Positions 11,450 through 20,900 are shown, counted from the first letter of the stretch. The stretch: DNA of 64,000 nt from Metabacillus sp. B2-18 (GCF_021117275.1 NZ_CP088245.1:3323501-3387500); one strand, 5' to 3'. A program made the numbers and translations. Notes: generated from the sequence alone by a model not told the origin.

Positions 11450-11703
11450 CCTTTACTTGCTCCTTTAATGTTAAAAAATGTCGAATGTCATAATGTGATC
11501 ATAACATATCTCACAAACATATTCATTCAGAAATCACCTGTTTTTTAGGAATTCCCGAATGAAAAGGCTTTTTTCTCAAAAAACATTCGTTGTTTCTTCG
11601 ATATTATCTTTTCTATCTATACGTTTATGTAAAGCATTCAAAATTGTTCTACTATCAATATAACCAGTCCTAGAGAATCTATAATCATATGATACCGAAT
11701 TCA

Positions 11704-11742
11704 TGCTAGAAAAACTTGGCTTTAACCCTGGTTTTTCTAGCA
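11704..11742. repeat. 12-bp inverted repeat in the nusB-yqhY gap
   Basis: TGCTAGAAAAAC and GTTTTTCTAGCA form perfect 12-base arms around a 15-base centre. Neither strand has a following T run, so it is not a typical terminator. It could be an operator or RNA structure in the 392-base gap 11450-11841. The rest of that gap shows only the yqhY terminator. Confidence 0.6.
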
Positions 11743-11773
11743 CACTTACCAATAATCCTTACATCCTATCATA

Positions 11774-11807
11774 CAAAAAAAGAAACCAAAGGAAGGTCCT
11801 TTGGCTC
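11774..11807 (-). terminator. Intrinsic terminator of the accBC-yqhY unit
   Basis: Minus-strand CCAAAGGA/TCCTTTGG stem with a three-base loop, then TTTC and seven T. Confidence 0.85.
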
Positions 11808-11841
11808 ACAGACATGTATATCTTTATTTAGAATTAGAGCA

Positions 11842-12252
11842 TTACATTTCTTGGTCTACTTCTACTTCATTTGCTTTTGTCTCAAATTGAACACCAACAA
11901 CATGAATGTTTACTTCATTCACTTCTAATGCGGTCATATTTAACAACGCTTGGCGGATATTGTCTTGAATTTTTTGGGCAACAGTTGGAATGGAAACTCC
12001 GAAGATCATGACGCAGTATACTTCGATAATAATTCCTTCCTCAGTTAAATCAACTTTTACACCTTTTCCGTGATTTTTCTTTCCCAGTCTCTCCACAACA
12101 CCTGCAGCAAAATTACCACGCATTGATGCTACTCCTTCAATTTCCGAAGCCGCAATACCTGCAATGACTTCAATTACCTCAGGAGCAATCTCGACCTTAC
12201 CTAAACCGTTGTTTTCAGGATTCATCTCTAAAACATTATTAGTATCTTTCAA
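11842..12252 (-). CDS. yqhY: Asp23/Gls24 family envelope-stress protein YqhY
   Basis: 136-residue Asp23-domain protein (KVEIAPEVIEVIAGIAASEI, then GVASMRG). In B. subtilis YqhY is encoded with accBC and modulates acetyl-CoA carboxylase (family knowledge). Here it follows accC by 22 bases on the same strand. It has no signal peptide or membrane segment, so it is cytoplasmic. Confidence 0.92.
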   Translation of the reverse strand: MKDTNNVLEMNPENNGLGKVEIAPEVIEVIAGIAASEIEGVASMRGNFAAGVVERLGKKNHGKGVKVDLTEEGIIIEVYCVMIFGVSIPTVAQKIQDNIRQALLNMTALEVNEVNIHVVGVQFETKANEVEVDQEM

Positions 12253-12274
12253 GAATCAGCACCTCCGAGTAATT

Positions 12275-13627
12275 TTATGACTCCATAACCTTATGCAATT
12301 CTAGGAATTTCGTATTAAAATCTCCACTTATAAACTTTTCATGCTCAAGCAATCTTAAATGGAATGGAATGGTTGTTGAGATTCCCTCAATGACGAATTC
12401 GCTTAATGCACGCTTCATTCGAGAAATCGCTTCTTCTCTAGTTGCACCGTAAGTAATAAGCTTCGCAATCATTGAATCATAATACGGTGGAATAGAGTAA
12501 CCAGGATACACCGCTGAGTCCACTCTAACACCCAACCCACCTGGCGGCAAGTACATCTGAATCTTACCAGGTGACGGCATGAAGTTCTTTTCAGGATTTT
12601 CTGCGTTAATACGACATTCTATTGACCACCCATTAAAAGTAACTTCTTCTTGTGTTACAGACAATTTTTCACCAGAAGCAACTTTAATTTGTTCTTTGAT
12701 TAAGTCAATTCCAGTTACCATTTCTGTTACTGGGTGTTCCACTTGAATACGCGTATTCATTTCCATAAAGTAATACTTCTTATTCACATGGTCAAAAATA
12801 AACTCAACTGTTCCTGCTCCAGTATACGCAACAGCTTCTGCAGCTTTTACCGCTGCATCACCCATTTGTGCTCGAATTTCTTCAGTTAACGCAGGAGATG
12901 GTGTTTCTTCAATTAGCTTTTGAAGTCTTCTTTGGATAGAGCAATCACGCTCACCTAAGTGAATTGTGTTACCATGGCTATCTGCTAACACCTGGATTTC
13001 AACATGGCGGAAATCTTCAATGTATTTTTCAATATATACACCAGGATTCCCAAATGCTGTAGCAGCTTCTTGCTGAGTAATTTCGATGCCTTTTACTAAA
13101 GCTTGCTCATCTTGTGCAACACGAATCCCTTTTCCGCCACCACCAGCTGTAGCTTTAATTATAACAGGATATCCCATCTCATTTGCTAGTTTTTTGGCAT
13201 CATCAATACTTTCAATAATTCCTCTTGAACCTGGTACAATCGGTACTCCAGCTTCACGCATTGTTTCGCGCGCAACATCTTTTGTTCCCATTTTTGAAAT
13301 TGCTTCTGCGCTTGGTCCGATAAAAATGATGTTTACTTCTTTACAAAGCTCTGCAAAATCAGCATTTTCAGCTAAAAATCCATATCCAGGATGAATTGCG
13401 TCACTTTCAGTTAGTTTTGCTACACTAATAATATTCGTAAAGTTTAGGTAGCTGTCCTTTGAAGCGGTTGGTCCGATACAATATGCTTCATCTGCAAGCT
13501 GCACATGTAAAGCTTCACGGTCTGCTTCGGAAAATACAGCTACAGTTTCGATCTCAAGTTCTTTGCATGCACGAATAATTCGAACAGCTATTTCTCCTCG
13601 ATTGGCAATTAGTATTTTCTTAATCAT
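12275..13627 (-). CDS. accC: Acetyl-CoA carboxylase, biotin carboxylase subunit
   Basis: 450-residue ATP-grasp enzyme that carboxylates the biotin of AccB with bicarbonate and ATP, the first step of fatty-acid synthesis. It has the N-terminal domain start [20 protein letters not shown], the glycine-rich ATP loop ([14 protein letters not shown]), the catalytic region [16 protein letters not shown], and a C-terminal domain. It lies 12 bases after accB. Confidence 0.97.
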   Translation of the reverse strand: MIKKILIANRGEIAVRIIRACKELEIETVAVFSEADREALHVQLADEAYCIGPTASKDSYLNFTNIISVAKLTESDAIHPGYGFLAENADFAELCKEVNIIFIGPSAEAISKMGTKDVARETMREAGVPIVPGSRGIIESIDDAKKLANEMGYPVIIKATAGGGGKGIRVAQDEQALVKGIEITQQEAATAFGNPGVYIEKYIEDFRHVEIQVLADSHGNTIHLGERDCSIQRRLQKLIEETPSPALTEEIRAQMGDAAVKAAEAVAYTGAGTVEFIFDHVNKKYYFMEMNTRIQVEHPVTEMVTGIDLIKEQIKVASGEKLSVTQEEVTFNGWSIECRINAENPEKNFMPSPGKIQMYLPPGGLGVRVDSAVYPGYSIPPYYDSMIAKLITYGATREEAISRMKRALSEFVIEGISTTIPFHLRLLEHEKFISGDFNTKFLELHKVMES

Positions 13628-13639
13628 ATTTTATGCTCC

Positions 13640-14137
13640 TTATTCAGGCTTAACTAAGAATAAAGGTTGACCATATTCAACTAGTTGTCCATTTTCAACC
13701 AGTATTTCAACGATCTCACCCTTTACTTCAGCTTCGATTTCATTAAAGAGTTTCATCGCTTCTACAATACATACTACAGAATCATTCGTCACCTTTGAAC
13801 CAACTGATACATAATTTCCTGCTTCTGGTGAAGAAGCTGCATAGAATGTTCCTACCATTGGAGAAGTGATCTTATGTAAGTTTGATGTGTCTGCTTTAGG
13901 CTCTTCTGTTTTTGGTGCAGGAGCCTCTTGCACAGGCTGTTGAGTCGGGACAGGTTGTGATTGTGTTGACGCTGCTTCCACAGTTGGAGCTGCTACCACA
14001 TTTCTTACAACTGTTTCAACTTCGTGTGATTGCTTTTTCATTTTTATTTTGGAACCATCTTGTTCGAATGTAAATTCATTAATAGAAGATTGATCAATTA
14101 ATTTAATCATTTCTCTTATTTCTTGTATTTTTAGCAT
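13640..14137 (-). CDS. accB: Biotin carboxyl carrier protein of acetyl-CoA carboxylase
   Basis: 165 residues. An N-terminal domain ([19 protein letters not shown]) precedes a Pro/Ala/Gln-rich mobile linker (about 60-90) and a C-terminal biotinyl domain. The target lysine is in [10 protein letters not shown]. The ATG at 14137 is chosen because GGGGTG lies just upstream. An upstream in-frame ATG would overlap the palindromic leader. Confidence 0.96.
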   Translation of the reverse strand: MLKIQEIREMIKLIDQSSINEFTFEQDGSKIKMKKQSHEVETVVRNVVAAPTVEAASTQSQPVPTQQPVQEAPAPKTEEPKADTSNLHKITSPMVGTFYAASSPEAGNYVSVGSKVTNDSVVCIVEAMKLFNEIEAEVKGEIVEILVENGQLVEYGQPLFLVKPE

Positions 14138-14161
14138 GCTTAGGCACCCCTTTAATTCATT

Positions 14162-14205
14162 GATCATGTAAATACATGATCTGCTAATTTATAATCTAGT
14201 ACTAA
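14162..14205 (-). promoter_or_regulatory. Palindrome and FapR-like site upstream of accB
   Basis: A perfect palindrome GATCATGTA-AA-TACATGATC occupies 14162-14181. Just upstream (14189-14205) the minus strand reads TTAGTACTAGATTATAA, which resembles the FapR operator TTAGTACCnnnnnCTAA with a few mismatches. FapR senses malonyl-CoA, the product of the enzyme encoded downstream, so control is plausible but unproven. Confidence 0.35.
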
Positions 14206-14351
14206 AACTTAGTCCCATAATACCATCTTACAGTACATGTGAGAAGAAATTCAACAATAATTCTACCCATTTCTTTTCGTTTCTACCGGGAATAAGTAGA
14301 TTTATTTTACTATTGTGCTATATTTTAGCGTTTCCAAAAACGGTACGAGAC

Positions 14352-14390
14352 AAAAAAAGGTCAACCCTATTCTTTAGTGCTAACCTTTCT
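14352..14390 (-). terminator. Intrinsic terminator of the spoIIIA operon
   Basis: Minus-strand AAAGGTTAGC pairs with GTTGACCTTT (with G-U pairs), followed by seven T, shortly after the spoIIIAH stop. Confidence 0.75.
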
Positions 14391-14404
14391 TGTTACTTTT
14401 TAGA

Positions 14405-15070
14405 TTATTTATCTCTTACTGGCTGAAATGTCACGATAACATCTTCCATGTTTTCCATTTCATCTTTTACAAGTAGCATGATTTCATTTGCAGCTGTCTT
14501 GCTATGTTCTTCTGCTTTAATCGTAATTTTTACATCATTTCCTTCAGCACGTACTAAAGCATCTTCAAAACCTTTTGATTTGATTAAAGTTTCTAAAAGC
14601 ATTTCTTTACGAGCTGCATCATTTAAAGCTTCCATTTCGTCATAAGCATCACTTTTTTCTTCCGCTGAGGCGTTATTGCTAGCTACAATAGCCTGCAATT
14701 GCTCTTTCATCTCATTACGTTGATCATCTAATTGCATACGTAAATCTGTAAATAACTCATCGCTAGAAACACTAGAGATTACTGTTCCATCTTCTAACTC
14801 TTCTGTTTGAATGTCAGCTTCTTCTCCTGCCTCTGCACCTTCGCCTTCAGTTGCTTTACCCTCAGTTTTCTCACCTTCAGTTCCTTCTTCTTCTGCAGGT
14901 TGCTCTTCGGTAGCTTCTTCAGCTGTTGCATTTTCACTAACTTCTTGGTCTTCTCCTGTCATCACGATATTACTTGTTCCACCTTCAGGAGATGTTACAT
15001 AATAAACTGATAATACCACCACTAAACTTAACATTGTTAATAACCAAACTGTTTGTTTTTTCAACATCAT
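14405..15070 (-). CDS. spoIIIAH: SpoIIIAH, mother-cell channel component binding SpoIIQ
   Basis: 221 residues. It has one N-terminal membrane helix (about 6-26), an extremely acidic low-complexity linker (about 40-90, built of repeats like TEGEKTEGKATEGEGAEAGE), and a C-terminal YscJ/FliF-like domain (about 100-221). The domain assembles rings with SpoIIQ across the engulfment space. It is the last gene of the operon and abuts spoIIIAG. The acidic Glu/Gly/Thr linker appears longer and more repetitive than I recall for B. subtilis. Confidence 0.94.
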   Translation of the reverse strand: MMLKKQTVWLLTMLSLVVVLSVYYVTSPEGGTSNIVMTGEDQEVSENATAEEATEEQPAEEEGTEGEKTEGKATEGEGAEAGEEADIQTEELEDGTVISSVSSDELFTDLRMQLDDQRNEMKEQLQAIVASNNASAEEKSDAYDEMEALNDAARKEMLLETLIKSKGFEDALVRAEGNDVKITIKAEEHSKTAANEIMLLVKDEMENMEDVIVTFQPVRDK

Positions 15071-15730
15071 CTATTCATCCTCCTTCATTTTTTTCGATGC
15101 TACAGCTACACGATGGCTAGGTACTCCCAGCACCCGTGTCACTGACTCTACTATTGTTTTTTTTATGTGAATGTTGTCAGCACCCTCAGCTACAATTAGA
15201 ACCCCGCGGATTTCCGGCTTTTGTGTTTGAACAATAATTGGAGTCTCTTTTTCACCATCCTGGATGATAACAACTTGTTCATCAATTGATTGATCTTCCA
15301 CTTCTCGTTTCCCACCTTCACGATCAGTTTCTGTTGTTTTTTGGCTTTGGGAAACGCTGTTTTTTTCAATTATTTTCTTTGCTGTTGAATCGACATTTAC
15401 AACAACATGTACATTTCCTACACCTGAGACAGTTTCAAGCACTTCTTTTAATTGATTTTCGTATTCAGCCTCATAATCAGAGATGGAGCCAGTCGTATCA
15501 CCCTTTGCCTGCTTAAACACTTCTGTACTTTCAGATCCTTCGGTACTAGATGTGACCGGTAGTGCATTTTGTACAGAATCCTCACTACTTGTAAAGAGAT
15601 TACTAAACAGCATGAATGCTACGCCTAGCACAAATACGAGAATAAAATAATGATATTTAGATGGTTTTTTAGAATCTGACTGACCAAGCATTGACTTTAG
15701 CTTATCAATGAAGCTTTCTTTATTACTCAT
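15071..15730 (-). CDS. spoIIIAG: SpoIIIAG, stage III sporulation ring protein
   Basis: 219 residues. The membrane anchor (about 26-45, YHYFILVFVLGVAFMLFSNL) precedes a ring-building-motif domain with GNVHVVVNVDSTAKK and a second half IRGVLIVAEGADNIHI. The family forms a large ring in the mother-cell/forespore channel. It overlaps spoIIIAF by eight bases and abuts spoIIIAH. Confidence 0.94.
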   Translation of the reverse strand: MSNKESFIDKLKSMLGQSDSKKPSKYHYFILVFVLGVAFMLFSNLFTSSEDSVQNALPVTSSTEGSESTEVFKQAKGDTTGSISDYEAEYENQLKEVLETVSGVGNVHVVVNVDSTAKKIIEKNSVSQSQKTTETDREGGKREVEDQSIDEQVVIIQDGEKETPIIVQTQKPEIRGVLIVAEGADNIHIKKTIVESVTRVLGVPSHRVAVASKKMKEDE

Positions 15731-16373
15731 TTAATGACTCCTCCCCCCTTTCCAAGTCTATTGAGATTTTTTCTTCTTCAACTTCCCAAATTTCAGCTAA
15801 TGATGCTGTCATTTTCGCTACTTGAACTTCATCCACTTGCTCTTCTTTTACTAATTCATTTGTCGTATCAATGGAGACAGGTTGAACAACTTCAACCGAC
15901 CCATCCTCTGCAGCTTCTTTTACTACATTTGGTTTTAAGATGACCTGAATATGTTGCAAGTCTTTTTGAGAATTGATTTCTTCTACTTGTTCGTTTTCGG
16001 AAAGGTGGATCGTATCAATCATGACATCATAACTTTGCACCAGCTCCTCTTCTGCCATCGTTTTCATTTGGACAGCCATTTGTTTTAAAATATATGCACG
16101 TTGTGAGGCTTGTATTTCTTTTTTCTGAAATTCTATTAAATTTTTTCCGGTTTCACCTTCTGAAGAAGCTTGTAATCGGAAATCATTCAAAACGTCATTC
16201 ATATCTGCAGAAAATATTTTAAAGATTGGATTAATAATGACAATGATTAACAATAAACTGATAACCATCTTCGCATATTTCTGCATAGATGAATTTGGTA
16301 GAAGCAGGTCGATAACAACAGCCAGCAAAATAAATACGATAATATTGGTAATCCATTCTGTTAAAAATGACAT
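15723..16373 (-). CDS. spoIIIAF: SpoIIIAF, stage III sporulation protein
   Basis: 216 residues. Two N-terminal membrane helices (about 7-25 and 33-52) are followed by a soluble domain carrying the family's ring-building fold (IQVILKPNV region). It is the sixth cistron of spoIIIA, 15 bases after spoIIIAE. Assignment rests on position and on the topology N-SFLTEWITNIIVFILLAVVI. Confidence 0.92.
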   Translation of the reverse strand: MSFLTEWITNIIVFILLAVVIDLLLPNSSMQKYAKMVISLLLIIVIINPIFKIFSADMNDVLNDFRLQASSEGETGKNLIEFQKKEIQASQRAYILKQMAVQMKTMAEEELVQSYDVMIDTIHLSENEQVEEINSQKDLQHIQVILKPNVVKEAAEDGSVEVVQPVSIDTTNELVKEEQVDEVQVAKMTASLAEIWEVEEEKISIDLERGEESLNE

Positions 16374-16387
16374 CGTAGATTCCTCCT

Positions 16388-17593
16388 TTACCGCATCATC
16401 ATTGTCAGATTTCCTGCAGCAATGATGACAGTTAAACTCAAGAAAAACATGAGAGAAACGATTGCTAGTGCTGCAAAGATATAAATAACGCTTTTACTAA
16501 TAATATCTAAACAGGTGATAACCGGACCTCCGCCAAGCGGCTGAAGGATAGATGCAGCAAATTTATAAATAAATGCTAGAGATAATACTTTAATCGCCGG
16601 AAATGCGGCAATAAATAAAAGAATCGCTACCCCGATTACACCTACTGTATTCTTTAATAAAACTGAAGCACTAATCACTGTATCAGTTGCATCAGTAAAC
16701 ATCCGACCTAGTACTGGTATAAAATTTCCAGTAATAAACTTTGCTGTACGAATGGTGATTCCATCTGACACAGCTGCAGATGCACCCTGGACGGATATCA
16801 CCCCAAGAAAGATTGTTAGAAATGAAGCTAGTAAGCCGATGCTTATATTTCTTAAAAGTCCCGCTAGCTGAGTTACTTTATATTGATCTGTTAACGTACT
16901 AACAATACTTAATAAAGCCGATAAAAATAGAAGTGGTAAAACTACATTTTGGATTAATAATCCACTAGTGTTCATTAAAAAAATAATCACTGGGTGGAAA
17001 AATGCCGCTGAAATGATTCCCCCTGATGAAGCCATTAAGGCTAATAACAACGGTATAAGAGCTAAAATAAAATTTGTCATTGACTCGATTGCATTAGTTG
17101 TATATTCAATCGCAACATGGAAACTGTTCAATGCAATAATTATTAACACCATGTATACCAATGCGTATGCAACTTTACTAACAGTACTCTGGTTAAAAGC
17201 ATTTTGCAGCAACTGAAGCAGCATACTAAAGATGGTTAATAATATTAATGTACCAAGCAGCTTTCCATTTGCGATTAATTCATGAAACAAAAACTTGAGA
17301 AATGCCTTCATCCATTCTTGAAAGGAAAGCTCTTTTTCACCACTTAAAAATTGAAGCAAGCTTCCTTTCTGACTTTCTGGTAAAAATCCCCCGTATTCCG
17401 TCATTACCGCATCCCAATATGTTTTAATATCGGTGACATCAAGTTTCTCAACTTGTTCATTTACAAATGTTTCTGCATTCAATTCCATTTCCGGATCTTC
17501 CGTTTCCTGAGGTGCTGTCGTGGAGGCTTGTACACTTATTGGGATCGCAAGAAAAATAGAAACAAAGAGTAAGATATAAAGAAATGCTCTCAT
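16388..17593 (-). CDS. spoIIIAE: SpoIIIAE, polytopic membrane channel component
   Basis: 401 residues. It has a probable signal sequence (about 1-23, LYILLFVSIFLAIPISVQAS), a periplasm-side acidic segment, then about eight membrane helices from residue 110 to the end. SpoIIIAE is thought to be the permease-like part of the feeding-tube complex. It is separated from spoIIIAD by 132 bases, longer than the other gaps of this operon. That gap contains only a short GGGCGCTGTAGCCC hairpin. Confidence 0.94.
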   Translation of the reverse strand: MRAFLYILLFVSIFLAIPISVQASTTAPQETEDPEMELNAETFVNEQVEKLDVTDIKTYWDAVMTEYGGFLPESQKGSLLQFLSGEKELSFQEWMKAFLKFLFHELIANGKLLGTLILLTIFSMLLQLLQNAFNQSTVSKVAYALVYMVLIIIALNSFHVAIEYTTNAIESMTNFILALIPLLLALMASSGGIISAAFFHPVIIFLMNTSGLLIQNVVLPLLFLSALLSIVSTLTDQYKVTQLAGLLRNISIGLLASFLTIFLGVISVQGASAAVSDGITIRTAKFITGNFIPVLGRMFTDATDTVISASVLLKNTVGVIGVAILLFIAAFPAIKVLSLAFIYKFAASILQPLGGGPVITCLDIISKSVIYIFAALAIVSLMFFLSLTVIIAAGNLTMMMR

Positions 17594-17725
17594 TCACACA
17601 CCTCCACTAAAACATGTCAAATAGAGTAATAATTGTAGTGATTCCTAGTTAATTCGTGGATGTTTTCTTATGTTGAGAGGTCAGAGATAGTTTTTAGGGC
17701 GCTGTAGCCCTGTATGAGATAAAAA

Positions 17726-18118
17726 TTAAGTTCCAGGTATCATCCCAAGGACTGTTTCAATAATGACAGTTAAAATAGGAATCGCCATTGTTAATATCAG
17801 AATTTTCCCACCCAATTCAATCTTAGATGCGATAGCACCTTGTCCAGCATCTTTCGTGATCTGTGCACCAAATTCTGCGATATAAGCAATTCCAATGATT
17901 TTCAAAATAGTCTCTACATAAATGAGATTTACATTTGCATTAAATGCAATTCTCTCTACCATCCTAACGATTTCATACACCTGATCTATTAAAAACAGAA
18001 AAATAACACAGCCGACAAACACAACAAGCATAAAGGCGAAGGTCGGCTTTTGTTCTTTTACAATAAGGGCGAGAAAGGTTGCAATTAGCCCTAGTCCGAC
18101 GATTTGTATGATTTCGAT
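17726..18118 (-). CDS. spoIIIAD: SpoIIIAD, small membrane protein with a non-standard start codon
   Basis: About 130 residues. The conserved N-terminus IEIIQIVGLGLIATFLALIV and a first membrane helix are encoded upstream of the only ATG (18031). The frame from the spoIIIAC stop to that ATG has no ATG, GTG or TTG. The only plausible initiators are ATC at 18118 (eight bases after a GGGGG site) or a nearby codon. This start gives almost the B. subtilis length (133, from memory). Starting at 18031 would remove one helix. Product identity is firm; the start is inferred. Confidence 0.85.
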   Translation of the reverse strand: MEIIQIVGLGLIATFLALIVKEQKPTFAFMLVVFVGCVIFLFLIDQVYEIVRMVERIAFNANVNLIYVETILKIIGIAYIAEFGAQITKDAGQGAIASKIELGGKILILTMAIPILTVIIETVLGMIPGT

Positions 18119-18131
18119 AGTTGTCGCCCCC

Positions 18132-18338
18132 TTACCCTTGGAAAAGAAAGACAGATTTTATCTTCTTGAATAGATCATCTACTATGGAAGCGACCATGAA
18201 TAAGATATAAATAAAGCCAATGAGTGTAACCCATTGTGCGTATTCTTTTTTTCCCATTTGATCTAAAATTGTGTGAAGAAATGCAACGACGATTCCTATC
18301 CCGGCAATTTGAAAGATCGTGTTAATATCTACACCCAC
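18132..18338 (-). CDS. spoIIIAC: SpoIIIAC, small membrane protein
   Basis: 68 residues with two membrane helices (about 5-24 and 36-56), beginning MGVDINTIFQIAGIGIVVAF, as in the SpoIIIAC/AD family. It is the third cistron of spoIIIA, 23 bases after spoIIIAB. Its TAA is embedded in the ribosome site of spoIIIAD. Confidence 0.94.
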   Translation of the reverse strand: MGVDINTIFQIAGIGIVVAFLHTILDQMGKKEYAQWVTLIGFIYILFMVASIVDDLFKKIKSVFLFQG

Positions 18339-18361
18339 CTAAAGACGACTCCCTTCCACTT

Positions 18362-18877
18362 CTACATCAATAAAATAACTAAAAGTAATCCTGATAATAC
18401 ACCCAAACTTTTCACCATTTTTTCATAGCGATTTTGACGGTCAATGGCATCTGCTTCTTCTCTTTCTAAATGAGAAAGGGCTAATTTTATATGCTTCTGC
18501 TGTGAAACACGATCATGCTGTCCTAAGGTTTCCCCAAATTGCTTAAGGACTTCGTACTCTCCTTGCTTAAATGCTGTAAAACGCCAAATTTCTTGAAGAC
18601 TCTCCTCCCAAGCCCCTTTGACACTTGTATGACCCTTAACCAACTTTTTAGCAAACTGTTCAAAAAACCATGATAACGGCTTAGGCAGCTGCTTTGAGAT
18701 ATTTTGGGACGCAACAATAAGAGAGGTATGACCATACATAATTTCTGCTTCCAGTGATTGTAAAGCAACCTTAAGCTGCCTTAGTTGCCTCGTTCTTTGA
18801 CTCAAGTGCTTTGCCGCTTCTAAACCCACCCAGGTTGTTGCAATGACAATGAGGATCGCACCTACCCATTTAATCAT
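18362..18877 (-). CDS. spoIIIAB: SpoIIIAB, stage III sporulation protein
   Basis: 171 residues with N- and C-terminal membrane helices (about 3-20 and 155-171) flanking a helical cytoplasmic domain. The domain carries LRQLKVALQSLEAEIMYG and LGQHDRVSQQKHIKLAL. The fold resembles GspF-type inner-membrane secretion proteins (family knowledge). The start overlaps spoIIIAA by four bases. Confidence 0.94.
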   Translation of the reverse strand: MIKWVGAILIVIATTWVGLEAAKHLSQRTRQLRQLKVALQSLEAEIMYGHTSLIVASQNISKQLPKPLSWFFEQFAKKLVKGHTSVKGAWEESLQEIWRFTAFKQGEYEVLKQFGETLGQHDRVSQQKHIKLALSHLEREEADAIDRQNRYEKMVKSLGVLSGLLLVILLM

Positions 18878-19794
18878 TTATGCAACACTTCCTTTTTTAG
18901 TAAGTGTTGACCATGATTGTTTACTATTTGTTGAACCGTTCCTGGGCCATCCCTTCTAGTCAGCTCTACATAACGATCAAAGACGTTGGCTTCGAATAAC
19001 GCTTTTAAGCTTGGGCGATTCAACAACTCACTTGCACGATATCCATGTACCGTTACAAATAATTGAACTCCAGCATGAACAGCCTCCATTACAGCTTCTG
19101 CATCCTCTAACGTACCAATTTCATCAACAACCAACACGTCAGGACTCATTGACCTGATCATCATCATCATTCCTTCAGCCTTTGGACAAGCATCAAGAAC
19201 ATCCACACGTTCACCTAATTGATGCTGCGGAACACCCTTTACACACCCGGCAATTTCCGATCTTTCATCAACAATTCCTACTTTTTTTGATTCAATTTGT
19301 TGATACCCATTACTAATTAAGCGAGCGAAATCTCTTAATAGAGTCGTTTTTCCTGTTTGAGGAGGGCCAATAATTAATGTATTCAACCATTTTTGTTGAT
19401 AAAGATAGGGAATATATTTCTCAGCGATACCTATCTTTTCTTTTGCAATTCGGATATTAAACGATGTTACATCACGAATGGCTTTAACTCGTCCATTTTC
19501 TGTAATGACTCGTCCAGATAAACCGACTCGATGTCCTCCTCGGACGGTTATATAACCCTTTTTTAGTTCATCCTCTAATGTGTAAATGGAGTAATGACTT
19601 AGCTCATTTAATAGATTGATTGAATCCTCATAGGTTGTGTTATAAGAAAGAAAGACAGGCTTTCCAGCAATAATCACTTCAACTCTTTTCATAACACGTA
19701 TTCGGATTTCTTCTATTCGAGACAGACTTGCAGGGTGAAGCTTCACAAGTTCTTTGCTAATCGATTCCGGAAGCATTTCTATCATTTCCTTCAT
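18874..19794 (-). CDS. spoIIIAA: SpoIIIAA, secretion-type ATPase of the sporulation channel
   Basis: 306-residue AAA/VirB11-like ATPase thought to power the SpoIIIA-SpoIIQ channel. Walker A is IIGPPQTGKTTLLRD and Walker B is VLVVDEIG. A KH-like region, VRGGHRVGLSGRVI, precedes them. The ATG at 19794 is preferred because AGGAGG is six bases upstream. A longer in-frame reading would run through the sigma-E-like promoter. Confidence 0.95.
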   Translation of the reverse strand: MKEMIEMLPESISKELVKLHPASLSRIEEIRIRVMKRVEVIIAGKPVFLSYNTTYEDSINLLNELSHYSIYTLEDELKKGYITVRGGHRVGLSGRVITENGRVKAIRDVTSFNIRIAKEKIGIAEKYIPYLYQQKWLNTLIIGPPQTGKTTLLRDFARLISNGYQQIESKKVGIVDERSEIAGCVKGVPQHQLGERVDVLDACPKAEGMMMMIRSMSPDVLVVDEIGTLEDAEAVMEAVHAGVQLFVTVHGYRASELLNRPSLKALFEANVFDRYVELTRRDGPGTVQQIVNNHGQHLLKKEVLHK

Positions 19795-19827
19795 TTCGCT
19801 TCCTCCTATTAACCTATTCGTTACTCT

Positions 19828-19858
19828 AATGTATGCAGGCTTGACCATAATCATTACT
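19828..19858 (-). promoter_or_regulatory. Sigma-E-like promoter of spoIIIA
   Basis: The minus strand has CATACATT at 19835-19828, matching the sigma-E -10 consensus CATACANT. A weak -35-like TAATGAT lies about 15 bases upstream. The position about 34 bases before the spoIIIAA ATG fits mother-cell expression of this operon. Confidence 0.5.
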
Positions 19859-19892
19859 TATTTACATAATGTTTTGTAGGAAGTAGACGCGT

Positions 19893-20174
19893 TCACTTAT
19901 AAATTCCAAATAAGATAAAAAACACCCCAAGACCGATAAATAATAATTTGGCATAAGATAATTGATCAGCAATGTGAAAGATTCCAATCGTCATTGTTAC
20001 AATAAAAATGACTGGACCTACAATTGCTAACAAAGAATTGATCGTAACAGCCTTCTTTACATCATTAAAGACAAGCATTAATATCGCAGCTGTAAGTTCA
20101 ATTGAAGCAGATAAAAACCTCAGTCCAGCCATTGTCATAACAGTAGAATCAATATGAGAGAATATTCGTTTCAT
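19893..20174 (-). CDS. yqhV: YqhV-family small membrane protein
   Basis: 93 residues with three predicted membrane helices (about 14-35, 42-62, 70-90) and the family start HIDSTVMTMAGLRFLSASIE. The function is unknown. It sits between efp and spoIIIAA exactly as in B. subtilis, where a sporulation link is suspected from context only. Confidence 0.85.
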   Translation of the reverse strand: MKRIFSHIDSTVMTMAGLRFLSASIELTAAILMLVFNDVKKAVTINSLLAIVGPVIFIVTMTIGIFHIADQLSYAKLLFIGLGVFFILFGIYK

Positions 20175-20235
20175 GTTGTCCTCCTAAAACACAGTTTGTA
20201 CAACATATGCTGCAAAGCGAAAAATTAGACAGAAA

Positions 20236-20268
20236 AAAAGAGATGCATACTCTGCATCTCTTTTCCTT
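20236..20268 (-). terminator. Intrinsic terminator of efp
   Basis: Minus-strand AGAGATGCA/TGCATCTCT perfect nine-base stem with a short loop and a T run, just after the efp stop. Confidence 0.9.
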
Positions 20269-20279
20269 ACTATATTAAA

Positions 20280-20837
20280 TTATGCACGTGAAACATAAGA
20301 AGCTTCAGTTGTGTTAATGATTAAGCGATCACCTTGGTTGATAAAGAATGGAACTTGAACTGTTAAACCAGTTTCTAGAGTAGCTGGTTTAGTTCCACCA
20401 GAAGCAGTGTCTCCTTTAATACCAGGTTCTGTTTCTGTTACTTCTAGTTCAACTGAATTTGGTAATTCCACCCCTAGAGTTTCTGTACCAAACATCACAA
20501 TTTGAACTTCCATATTTTCTTTAAGAAACTTTAATTCATACTCAATTTGAGATGAGTTTAATTCAATTTGATCATATGTTTCTGTATCCATAAACGCATG
20601 TTGGTCACCATTTGCATATAAATATTGCATTCTGCGTGTTTCAATTTGCGCTTTTGCTACTTTTTCACCCGCACGGAATGTTTTTTCTTGAACAGCACCT
20701 GTACGTAAGTTACGTAATTTTGAGCGAACAAACGCTGCTCCTTTTCCAGGTTTTACGTGTTGGAAATCCATTACACGCCAAATGCCGTTGTCTACCTCGA
20801 TTGTTAAACCTGTGCGAAAATCATTTACTGAAATCAT
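20280..20837 (-). CDS. efp: Translation elongation factor P
   Basis: 185 residues with the three beta-barrel domains of EF-P, which relieves ribosome stalling at polyproline. The modifiable tip lysine is Lys32 in [16 protein letters not shown]. The C-terminal domain has [19 protein letters not shown] and ends [12 protein letters not shown]. The length matches the family. Confidence 0.97.
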   Translation of the reverse strand: MISVNDFRTGLTIEVDNGIWRVMDFQHVKPGKGAAFVRSKLRNLRTGAVQEKTFRAGEKVAKAQIETRRMQYLYANGDQHAFMDTETYDQIELNSSQIEYELKFLKENMEVQIVMFGTETLGVELPNSVELEVTETEPGIKGDTASGGTKPATLETGLTVQVPFFINQGDRLIINTTEASYVSRA

Positions 20838-20900
20838 TTAAAAAATCCTCCTAGTGATATATAAATAAGGAATGGTAAACGAATATTTACATCATTCTCT

